Positions 24,929 to 32,163 of a DNA stretch of 64,000 nucleotides are shown here, one piece after another. A program made the translations under genes and the position numbers. Within the stretch, counting starts at the first letter, position 1, and each line of letters starts with the position of its first letter. The notes beneath the pieces were generated by a model. The model was given only the letters and a program-made list of their open reading frames with translations. It did no database searches and was not told the DNA's origin. The stretch comes from Ignavibacteriales bacterium. Its GTDB lineage: Bacteria; Bacteroidota; Ignavibacteria; Ignavibacteriales; Ignavibacteriaceae. The DNA lies in assembly GCA_003538625.1 (NCBI GenBank), contig DPRR01000025.1, forward strand, positions 106,411-170,410, read 5' to 3'.

Positions 24929-25939
24929 TTATTTATTTGAAAATTCTATAAGTTCGTTCAATTTTTTTAATGCTGCACCGCTTCGTATAGATTCCTCAGC
25001 AGCAGAGACACATTCTTCAAGAGAATCCGAGTAACCCGCACATTTTAACGCGGCGGCAGAGTTTGCAGCAACAGTGTGAAAAGTTCCATTTGTTGAGATA
25101 TTGTGAAACAATTCCAAAATCATTTTAGCACTCTGCTTTATGTTTAAACTGGTTAAATGGTTTGTATCTACAACGGGATAATTAAAATCAAAGTTTGTCA
25201 ACTCATATTCAGTCTGTCCATTAGATCTTTGGTACTCAAATACCTTGGTCTCATTACACAATAATATTTCATCATATCTGTTTGCATTGCAGATAATATT
25301 TATTTTATCATATTCAAGATTTTTAGAAGCATCACAAAGCAGCTTTGCGGTATTGTTGTTAAATGTTCCCACAAGCTGGCGTTTTACTGATGCTGGATTT
25401 GTAAGCGGACCAATAATATTAAATACGGTACGCATCGCGAGTTCTTTCCTTGTTTCGGCAGCGTATTTCATTGCAGGATGATATAATGGTGCGAAAAGAA
25501 ATGTGATGTTAAGTTTATCCAATGCCTTCTGTGCAAGATCGGGAGACATTTCAATATTCACTCCGAGTTCTTTTAAAACATCTGCACTTCCGGAATTACT
25601 AGAGACCGATCTGTTGCCATGTTTTGCTACTTTTATTCCGGCACCGGCAACAACAAACGACACTGCTGTGGAAATGTTAAAAGTGCCTGAACTATCTCCA
25701 CCCGTTCCGCAAACGTCTATAGCATCATCAACAGCGATCTTTACTGATTTTTCTCTCATCGCAGTAACAAACCCTGCAATTTCATCCGCAGTTTCTTTTT
25801 TAGATTTTAATGCTGTTAAAAATGAAGACAGCAAAATGCTGCTGACATCACCCGACATGATATTCAACATAACTTCGTAAGATTCTTTCAGGGTAAGATC
25901 TTCTTTTGCGATAATTTTATCTAAATAACTCCTTATCAT
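24929..25939 (-). CDS. trpD: Anthranilate phosphoribosyltransferase
   Basis: TrpD transfers phosphoribose from PRPP to anthranilate. The reading frame is open further to a TTG at 25951, but the ATG at 25939 forms an ATGA overlap with the trpG stop and gives the usual 336-residue protein (MIRSYLDKII start). Signatures include VCGTGGDSSGTFNIST, KHGNRSVSSNSGSADVL and NIIGPLTNPA. It is a separate protein, not fused to TrpG. Confidence 0.96.
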   Translation of the reverse strand: MIRSYLDKIIAKEDLTLKESYEVMLNIMSGDVSSILLSSFLTALKSKKETADEIAGFVTAMREKSVKIAVDDAIDVCGTGGDSSGTFNISTAVSFVVAGAGIKVAKHGNRSVSSNSGSADVLKELGVNIEMSPDLAQKALDKLNITFLFAPLYHPAMKYAAETRKELAMRTVFNIIGPLTNPASVKRQLVGTFNNNTAKLLCDASKNLEYDKINIICNANRYDEILLCNETKVFEYQRSNGQTEYELTNFDFNYPVVDTNHLTSLNIKQSAKMILELFHNISTNGTFHTVAANSAAALKCAGYSDSLEECVSAAEESIRSGAALKKLNELIEFSNK

Positions 25940-26502
25940 AAATCCAACCAATTTTTTATAATATTGTTTCCTTCACTTGTTAAAATAGATTCCGGATGAA
26001 ATTGAATTCCCTCCACCGGAAAGTTTTTATGTCGTACTCCCATAATTGTTCCATCATCAGAAACTGCTGTAATCTCTAATTCATCCGGCAGGCTTTCTTT
26101 TTCAATTATCAATGAGTGATACCTGGTTGCATAAAATTCTTGTGATACATTTTTAAATATTGATTTTTCATTATGAATAATTTTTGAAACTTTACCATGC
26201 ATTAATTGTTTAGCATTAATAACTTTGCCTCCATAACAGATCCCGATTGCCTGATGACCAAGACAGACACCTAAAACCGGTACACGATTTCCAAGCTGCT
26301 TAATAATATTGAGAGAAATTTTTGATTGTTCCGGTTTGCCGGGACCAGGTGAAATTAATATTTTATCAGGTTTCAACTCATTTATTTCATTCAGACTGAT
26401 TTCGTCATTACGTCTTACTTCAAGCTTGCATCCATTCATTCCGATCATTTGGACAAGATTGTATGTGAATGAATCATAATTGTCGATCACAAGCACTTTC
26501 AT
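25936..26502 (-). CDS. trpG: Anthranilate synthase glutamine amidotransferase component
   Basis: TrpG hydrolyses glutamine to feed ammonia to TrpE. The 188-residue class I amidotransferase shows IDNYDSFTYNLVQ, SPGPGKPEQ, the nucleophile in GVCLGHQAIG, and VEGIQFHPESILT with the catalytic His and Glu. The start overlaps the trpE stop (ATGA). It could also serve 4-amino-4-deoxychorismate synthase (PabA role), as is common where only one TrpG/PabA exists. Confidence 0.96.
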   Translation of the reverse strand: MKVLVIDNYDSFTYNLVQMIGMNGCKLEVRRNDEISLNEINELKPDKILISPGPGKPEQSKISLNIIKQLGNRVPVLGVCLGHQAIGICYGGKVINAKQLMHGKVSKIIHNEKSIFKNVSQEFYATRYHSLIIEKESLPDELEITAVSDDGTIMGVRHKNFPVEGIQFHPESILTSEGNNIIKNWLDL

Positions 26503-27959
26503 AACTCCTCCGCATATTTAAGTGCGTTAACCATTACTGCTGATTTATTAATTATCTCTTTCGCTTCCAGTTCAGGATTACTATCCGCTACAATTCCAGC
26601 ACCGGATTGCCAGTAAATTAAATTTTCTTTTGAAAATAGTGTTCTGATTGCGATGCACATATCAAGATCACCGGAAAAATCCAGGTAACCCACAGCACCG
26701 GCATAAACGTTTCTTTCTTCTTTCTCAAAATTGCTGATTAACTGCATCGCTCTGATTTTTGGAGCTCCGGTTACAGTGCCGGCAGGGAAGCAGGACTTAA
26801 GTGCATCAATGGAATCCTTTCCGTCTACAATTTCTCCTTCTACTTTTGAAACTATATGCATAACGTGAGAGTACTTTTGGATTTTCATCAACTCCGAAAC
26901 CTTGACTGATCCGTATTTGCATACTCTTCCAAGATCATTTCTACCAAGATCTACGAGCATTGTATGCTCTGCTAATTCTTTAGGATCATTTAAAAGATCT
27001 GCTTCAAGTTCGATATCCTCCTTTTCATTTTTTCCTCTTCTTCTCGTTCCGGCTATTGGCAGAACGCGGGCATTTAGATTTTTTACCTGCAATAAATCTT
27101 CCGGCGAGGTTCCTATTATTTTTGAATTATCTTCAAATTCTAAAAAGTACATATAAGGTGATGGATTGATTATACGCAGTGCTCTGTATACATTAAATAA
27201 ATCGCCTTCAAATTTTGCAGAAAATTTTTTGGATAAAACAATTTGAATAATTTCTCCTTTAGTGATTTCATCTTTTGCGTTAATGATTAATGAATTAAAT
27301 GATACCTTATCAAAATCATTTTTGAGCCATTCGGATATTTTAAAAATATTGGTCGAAATTGATGATTGTAGTAAAATAATTTTTAGATCATTTAAGATTT
27401 TTTTTGCCTTTTCAAAATCCTTCTCCAATTCATTAGTGTCATTAACTAAGACATTTGTAATTATAATTATTTGATGTTTGTAATGATCGAACGCAAGGAT
27501 CGTTTTATAAATTCCGAGCATTGAATCAAATTTGTTTAATTCTTCGAATTGATTTGTGGCCAGAATATCTTCTATGAGCGATATGTTTTCATAACCAAGA
27601 AAACCAACAATGCCGCCTGTAAACGAAGGGAGTTCCGGCAGCTTAGCTTGTTTAATTCCATTAATCTCTTCACGTAATTGATCAAAAATTGATTTTTCTT
27701 CAATAATCTCCTGGTGATTTCTACTTATAAATAATTTTTTCTTTTTATTCTTCAATGTTTTTTCAGGATCAACGCCAATAAATGAATATCTTGCAAGACT
27801 AAGCGAACCTTCAACTGATTCTAAAAGAAAACTTGCTTTACCCGATTGCCGTATTTTTAGATAAGCAGCTACAGGAGTCAGCAAATCAGCAGTAATAACT
27901 TCATAAACCGGAATCAGGTTATGATTTTTTGCCAGTTCATTAAATTGTTCAAAAGTCAT
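26499..27959 (-). CDS. trpE: Anthranilate synthase component I
   Basis: TrpE makes anthranilate from chorismate. The 486-residue protein has the N-terminal FLLESVEGS stretch, the tryptophan feedback site of the family (LLES), and the C-terminal chorismate-binding domain (IAGTRRRGKNEKED, DLGRNDLGRVC, FPAGTVTGAPK, GAGIVADS). It is the first structural gene of the trp operon, and AGGA lies shortly before its ATG. It begins 22 bases after the attenuator terminator. Confidence 0.97.
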   Translation of the reverse strand: MTFEQFNELAKNHNLIPVYEVITADLLTPVAAYLKIRQSGKASFLLESVEGSLSLARYSFIGVDPEKTLKNKKKKLFISRNHQEIIEEKSIFDQLREEINGIKQAKLPELPSFTGGIVGFLGYENISLIEDILATNQFEELNKFDSMLGIYKTILAFDHYKHQIIIITNVLVNDTNELEKDFEKAKKILNDLKIILLQSSISTNIFKISEWLKNDFDKVSFNSLIINAKDEITKGEIIQIVLSKKFSAKFEGDLFNVYRALRIINPSPYMYFLEFEDNSKIIGTSPEDLLQVKNLNARVLPIAGTRRRGKNEKEDIELEADLLNDPKELAEHTMLVDLGRNDLGRVCKYGSVKVSELMKIQKYSHVMHIVSKVEGEIVDGKDSIDALKSCFPAGTVTGAPKIRAMQLISNFEKEERNVYAGAVGYLDFSGDLDMCIAIRTLFSKENLIYWQSGAGIVADSNPELEAKEIINKSAVMVNALKYAEEL

Positions 27960-27980
27960 TTTATTCCTAAACGATAAATC

Positions 27981-28013
27981 AAAAAAAAACCCTTCTCAGT
28001 TAAAGAAGGGTTT
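27981..28013 (-). terminator. trp attenuator terminator (segments 3:4)
   Basis: On the minus strand AAACCCTTC, loop TTTAACTGA, GAAGGGTTT forms a 9-bp stem followed by a tract of T. It lies between the leader peptide and trpE, so when it forms it should stop transcription before the operon. Confidence 0.92.
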
Positions 28014-28093
28014 ACATAAAAATATTTAGCTTCAATTTACTGAGTCATATCATGTTATAAAAATCCACCACCAGCTATTCTGGTTAATTGAAG
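27995..28093 (-). promoter_or_regulatory. trp leader RNA with competing 1:2 and 2:3 pairings
   Basis: Segment 1 CTTCAATT (28093-28086) pairs with the 3' half of segment 2, AATTGAAG (28037-28030). Segment 2, CTCAGTAAATTGAAG (28044-28030), can instead pair with segment 3, CTTCTTTAACTGAG (28008-27995): 6, 3 and 4 bp separated by small bulges. Segment 3 includes the 5' arm of the terminator, so 2:3 pairing prevents termination. A ribosome stalled at the Trp codons (28073-28065) leaves segment 2 free; one that reaches the stop codon (28050) covers it. Confidence 0.85.
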
Positions 28094-28124
28094 TGATTTG
28101 ATATGTTTCAGTAAAGTGTTTCAT
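28050..28124 (-). CDS. trpL: trp operon leader peptide
   Basis: This short minus-strand open frame encodes 24 residues starting MKHFTETYQ and containing three consecutive Trp codons (residues 18-20, positions 28073-28065) shortly before the TGA stop. It lies directly upstream of a terminator and of trpE, with the alternative RNA pairings of a ribosome-mediated attenuator. The ATG begins only about 10 bases after the promoter -7 element, so the mRNA may be almost leaderless here. No Shine-Dalgarno is visible. Confidence 0.9.
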   Translation of the reverse strand: MKHFTETYQITSINQNSWWWIFIT

Positions 28125-28134
28125 AAATGTTGTG

Positions 28135-28164
28135 CAAATATAAAAATTTGATTTCCATTGTCAA
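28135..28164 (-). promoter_or_regulatory. trp operon promoter, Bacteroidota type
   Basis: On the minus strand TTG (28164-28162) is followed by 19 bases and TATATTTG (28142-28135), an exact match to TTG-N19-TAnnTTTG. Transcription should start at about 28129. The remaining part of the gap to 28349 holds the upstream region of the divergent gene and shows no other clear element. Confidence 0.8.
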
Positions 28165-28349
28165 GCGATAATTAAAGATTTATTAAAATTATTTTAATAG
28201 AAGAAGCAGCAAACTCATAATTAGTCTTGTTTCTAAGTATATTTACAAAGCTAAATAGAAAATTTATCAGCTATAGAAAAAGTATTCTCTGATTCATTGA
28301 CATTAAGCTGATATTTCTATAAAATCGTTAAGAAAATTTTAAGAAAATT

Positions 28350-28862
28350 ATGAAAAAGTATTTATTAGCACTGACAATTTTATTTTCGGTTTCCGTAAAT
28401 GCACAGTTTAAAGATCCTGTGTTTGAAACTGAAAAGCCAAAAGATGGAATACTAAATAATTCATCAAATTCACTATTTGGATTTATCAATCCGGATAATT
28501 TTAGTATGCATCATTCAATAGGATTATCATATTCCTCTTTTGGAGGATATGGAACAAGTCTTGCAACATATACAAATAGTATGATGTACAAATTTTCAGA
28601 TAAAATGAACGTCCAGTTAGATGCAAGCTTTATTACGAGTCCGTACAGTTCACTTGGCAAGGATTTTCAAAATTCTTTACAGGGTATATATATAAGCCGT
28701 GCTGCATTCAATTATCGTCCTTCTGAAGATTTTTCTATATCTATTCTTTACAGAAACATGCCGAACTATTATTATGATCCATTTAACAGGTTTAATGGGT
28801 TCTATGGTAATTCATTCAATGATGGATTTTTTGGTTCAGGTTACAATTCCTTTATGTACTAA
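28350..28862 (+). CDS. Secreted protein of unknown function
   Basis: The 170-residue protein starts with a signal peptide (MKKYLLALTILFSVSVNAQ). The mature part is rich in Ser, Tyr, Phe, Asn and Gly with alternating strands (SIGLSYSSFGGYGTSLATY, NVQLDASFITSPY), which suggests a small outer-membrane or surface beta protein. The C-terminus is unusually rich in Phe, Asn, Gly and Tyr. I do not recognise the family. It may be cotranscribed with the LytR_C gene 12 bases downstream. Confidence 0.75.
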   Translation: MKKYLLALTILFSVSVNAQFKDPVFETEKPKDGILNNSSNSLFGFINPDNFSMHHSIGLSYSSFGGYGTSLATYTNSMMYKFSDKMNVQLDASFITSPYSSLGKDFQNSLQGIYISRAAFNYRPSEDFSISILYRNMPNYYYDPFNRFNGFYGNSFNDGFFGSGYNSFMY

Positions 28863-28874
28863 TTATCAGGGACG

Positions 28875-29372
28875 ATGTTGAAGGAAAAAGGAAATCCTGA
28901 AGATTACGCCTTATCAAGTCCTGACACAGAAAAAAATACAAACCTTTTCTTTATTATTGCATCGGTGATATTAGCTGTTTTTGCAGTGTTTTTGATTTAT
29001 TCAACTTTAAACAAAATTGGAATAATCAATTCTGGTGATACTAATAAAGAAAAACCTCAAAACGTTCAACAATTAATCCAGGTAGAAGTTTTAAATGGAT
29101 GTGGTGTTGCCGGTGTTGGGGATGGATTGACTGATATTCTAAGATCAAAAGGAATAGACGTTGTTAAAACCGGTAATTATCGTTCGTTTGATATAGAGAA
29201 CACTTTTTTAATCGATAGACTTGGAAAGATTGAAACAGCTAACCGTGTTGCCGATTCACTAAATCTGGATAAGAGATTCATAATTTCAGAAAAAAACAAA
29301 AGCTACTATCTGGATCTAACTATTGTTATTGGTAAAGACTATAAAAATTATTTTCAAAAAAGCGGGAGTTAA
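28875..29372 (+). CDS. Membrane protein with LytR C-terminal domain
   Basis: The 165-residue protein has one N-terminal membrane segment (about 24-44, FFIIASVILAVFAVFLIYS) and a LytR_C domain (IQVEVLNGCGVAGVGDGLTD, then GNYRSFDIENTFLIDR). This domain occurs at the end of LytR-CpsA-Psr wall-linkage enzymes and also alone, function unknown. The gene lies just before rsfS, an arrangement I recall from Bacteroidetes/Chlorobi genomes. Confidence 0.82.
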   Translation: MLKEKGNPEDYALSSPDTEKNTNLFFIIASVILAVFAVFLIYSTLNKIGIINSGDTNKEKPQNVQQLIQVEVLNGCGVAGVGDGLTDILRSKGIDVVKTGNYRSFDIENTFLIDRLGKIETANRVADSLNLDKRFIISEKNKSYYLDLTIVIGKDYKNYFQKSGS

Positions 29373-29374
29373 TA

Positions 29375-29800
29375 TTGGATTCAAAAATATTTGCAGAAAA
29401 AATTGCTGATCTTATTTTTAATAAAAAAGGATACGATGTTAGAATACTAGATTTAAGAGAACTTGCTACATTTTCCGATTTTTTTGTGATTTGTTCTGCG
29501 GACTCTGATACACAGGTTAAAGCTATTGCCGATGAAATTGATAGGAGCTTAAAAGATGAGGGAATAAAATGCTGGCATAAAGAAGGTTATATGGCATTAA
29601 GCTGGGTTCTGTTAGATTACATTGATGTTGTGGTTCACGTTTTTAAAAAAGAAGCGAGAGAATTTTATAATATTGAAAAACTTTGGGGCGATGCTCCAAC
29701 TATTGAAGTCGAAGATCCTGAATTAAGAAAAAAAGCTGTTAAGGTAAAAAGCAAAACAACAGCTAAAGTTAAAACAATTAAAAAAAAGACGACAAAATAA
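29375..29800 (+). CDS. rsfS: Ribosomal silencing factor RsfS
   Basis: RsfS binds protein L14 of the large subunit and blocks subunit joining when nutrients are short. The core (about residues 1-110) has the family blocks DIRDL-like VRILDLRELATFSDFFVICS, KCWHKEGY and WVLLDYIDVVVHVF with FYNIEKLWGDAP. It starts at TTG preceded by GGGAG. A Lys/Thr-rich tail of about 30 residues follows the core (KAVKVKSKTTAKVKTIKKKT), which is longer than in the standard protein and may bind RNA. Confidence 0.94.
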   Translation: MDSKIFAEKIADLIFNKKGYDVRILDLRELATFSDFFVICSADSDTQVKAIADEIDRSLKDEGIKCWHKEGYMALSWVLLDYIDVVVHVFKKEAREFYNIEKLWGDAPTIEVEDPELRKKAVKVKSKTTAKVKTIKKKTTK

Positions 29801-29828
29801 ATTTTCACTAAACTTAAACTGATATCAT

Positions 29829-31457
29829 TTGAAAGAATACCTCTACTCCGCATTTAAAGAAGCAGAAAATAAAATTCCTCAACTAAAAGAAATTCCAATT
29901 TCCTTTGATATTCCTAAATCGATTGAGCATGGGGACTTATCCAGCAATGCTGCAATGCTTCTCACTAAAAGCTTAAAAAAAAATCCAAAAGCAATTGCAC
30001 AAGAAATTATTGATTCACTAAATCTTGATCATTCAGTTATTTCAAAAGCAGAAATAGCAGGACCGGGATTTATTAATTTTTTCTTTACTCCAACATATAC
30101 TACACAAATAATAAAAAAAATTCTTGATAAAAAAGATAACTTTGGAAAATCTGAAAAGTATAAAGGTAAAAAAGCAAACGTTGAATTTGTTTCAGCAAAC
30201 CCAACCGGACCATTGACAGTTGGACACGGAAGAAATGCTGTTGTTGGTGATACAGTTGCTAATCTTCTGGAATGGATTGGATATGAGGTTGACCGGGAAT
30301 ATTATTTTAATAACGCCGGAAGACAGATGAGAGTTCTGGGTGATTCAGTTAAGCTCAGATATCTCGAGGCATTAGGTGAAGATGTTAATTTTCCGGAAGA
30401 TTATTATCAGGGAGAATACATAAAGCAAATTGCAAAGCAATTGTATCTTAAATATGGAAATAAACTTCGTAATGAGGATCCCGAATCAATATTTAAAGAT
30501 ACTGCAGAGCAGGAAATATTTGTTGATATAAAAAAATCCCTACAGAATCTTGGCATTAACCATAAAATATTTTTTAATGAAAATACGCTTTATGAGGATG
30601 GAAAGATTGAAAAACTTCTGTTGGTATTTAAAGAGAAAAATCTTTCCTATGAAAAAGATGGAGCAGTTTGGTTGAAATTTTCCGAACTCGGACAAACTGA
30701 AGATAAAGTAATAGTTAAGAACACAGGCGAACCTACTTATCGTCTTCCTGATATTGCGTATCATGCTGTCAAAATGGATCGTGGTTATGATTTACTGATT
30801 GATCTTTTCGGATCTGATCACAATGCAACTTATCCTGATGTGATGGCTGGATTGAAAGCAATCGGTTACGATACTTCAAAAGTAAAAGTTTTGATACATC
30901 AATTTGTTACAATTATGGATGGCGGAGAAGTTGTTAAGATGTCCACAAGAAAAGCTAATTATATTACTTTGGATGAACTTAATGATGAAGTTGGAAAAGA
31001 TGTTGTAAGATACTTTTTTAATATGCGCAATGTTAACTCGCATATGATATTTGACCTTGCTGTTGCAAAAAAACAATCTGATGAAAATCCGGTCTTTTAT
31101 CTTCAATATGCACATGCCCGGATTAGTTCAATTCTTAGGAGAGTGAAAGAAGAACACTTAGAGGTTTCCATTGAACATCTGAATTTATTAATTCATGAAG
31201 ACGAACAGGCACTTTTAAAAGTACTTCACAACTTTAAAGAAGAATTATTTAATAGTGCTGAAAATTTAGAACCACATAAACTTTGCACTTACCTTTACGA
31301 TTTAGCCGGTGCATATCATAAGTTTAACCGATCATGCAGAATTTTAGGTACCGAAAAAAATCTTGCTGAAGCAAGATTGGCCCTTGCATATGCGACAATG
31401 ATTGTCATTAAAAATGGGTTAAGTATTCTAGGAGTATCCGCACCTGAGCAAATGTAA
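29829..31457 (+). CDS. argS: Arginyl-tRNA synthetase
   Basis: ArgS charges tRNA-Arg. The 542-residue class I enzyme has the N-terminal Add-1-like domain, the HIGH-type signature in SANPTGPLTVGHGRN (about residues 119-133), a KMSTRKANY block, and the C-terminal anticodon-binding DALR domain beginning near FYLQYAHARIS. It starts at TTG, and no ATG offers a better start. It is about 30 bases after rsfS. It is the partner of the unusual tRNA-Arg at 7981, although the two are 22 kb apart. Confidence 0.96.
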   Translation: MKEYLYSAFKEAENKIPQLKEIPISFDIPKSIEHGDLSSNAAMLLTKSLKKNPKAIAQEIIDSLNLDHSVISKAEIAGPGFINFFFTPTYTTQIIKKILDKKDNFGKSEKYKGKKANVEFVSANPTGPLTVGHGRNAVVGDTVANLLEWIGYEVDREYYFNNAGRQMRVLGDSVKLRYLEALGEDVNFPEDYYQGEYIKQIAKQLYLKYGNKLRNEDPESIFKDTAEQEIFVDIKKSLQNLGINHKIFFNENTLYEDGKIEKLLLVFKEKNLSYEKDGAVWLKFSELGQTEDKVIVKNTGEPTYRLPDIAYHAVKMDRGYDLLIDLFGSDHNATYPDVMAGLKAIGYDTSKVKVLIHQFVTIMDGGEVVKMSTRKANYITLDELNDEVGKDVVRYFFNMRNVNSHMIFDLAVAKKQSDENPVFYLQYAHARISSILRRVKEEHLEVSIEHLNLLIHEDEQALLKVLHNFKEELFNSAENLEPHKLCTYLYDLAGAYHKFNRSCRILGTEKNLAEARLALAYATMIVIKNGLSILGVSAPEQM

Positions 31458-31458
31458 A

Positions 31459-32163
31459 TCAATCAGCAATTGCTATTGATGAAGCATATATTTTATTAGC
31501 TCCGGCTTCTAAAAGGATTTTTCCGCACTCTGAAATTGTAGCGCCTGTCGTAATAACATCATCTAACAATAAAATATTTTTGCCGCTTACCTTATCCGAT
31601 GCCTTAACTTGAAATGCTCCTGAAATATTTTCTTCACGTTCATTCAAATTCATTTTTGTTTGGGATTCAGTATACTTTATTCTTTTTACAATCCTATCTG
31701 ATACTTTCATATTTAATATTTTACTTACTCCTTTCGCAATATAGAAGGATTGATTGTAACCTCGTTCAGCTTTTTTCAAATGATGCAACGGAATAGGGAC
31801 AATTAAATCAAATTTCCAATCAACTCCGGAAAATTTTATTTCTGACGCGAGAACTTTCCCAAGAAAGATTCCAACAGAAAACTTCTTATCGTACTTTAAT
31901 AAATGGATAGCGTTTTGAAGTTCTTTATCCTTCTCAAAAACAAATGGTGAATAATAATCAGAAATGATTTTTTTGTTTGAAAATTTTCTATCAAATTCCC
32001 GCTGCAATCTTGAAGGAGTTGATCTTTGAACTTTTGATAAACAAGTCTCACACATGGTTTCCTGATCAGGAGATAGTTTAATTTTGCAGGAACAGCAGAA
32101 CCGGGGAAGCATAAAATCGAAAAAAGCATTCGCAAAATATTTTGATTCCCCCAAGAACATCAT
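31459..32163 (-). CDS. ComF family phosphoribosyltransferase-like protein
   Basis: The protein has an N-terminal zinc-ribbon-like segment (RFCCSCKIKL, then MCETCL) and a PRTase domain with LLLDDVITTGAT, the PRPP-binding loop. ComF proteins take part in DNA uptake in competent bacteria; GntX-like relatives have unclear roles. The open frame reaches 32232, but the ATG at 32163 overlaps the upstream stop as ATGA and gives 234 residues starting MMFLGESK, the usual length. It is the last gene of a minus-strand run with surE, phzF-like and a VWA-like gene. Confidence 0.87.
   Translation of the reverse strand: MMFLGESKYFANAFFDFMLPRFCCSCKIKLSPDQETMCETCLSKVQRSTPSRLQREFDRKFSNKKIISDYYSPFVFEKDKELQNAIHLLKYDKKFSVGIFLGKVLASEIKFSGVDWKFDLIVPIPLHHLKKAERGYNQSFYIAKGVSKILNMKVSDRIVKRIKYTESQTKMNLNEREENISGAFQVKASDKVSGKNILLLDDVITTGATISECGKILLEAGANKIYASSIAIAD

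Noticed and set aside
25936..25951. trpD start at the TTG at 25951
   Set aside because: The ATG at 25939 fits the family N-terminus and overlaps the trpG stop as ATGA.
28350..28862. Secreted 170-residue gene as part of the trp regulation
   Set aside because: It is divergent, has its own upstream region and has no link to tryptophan in sequence.
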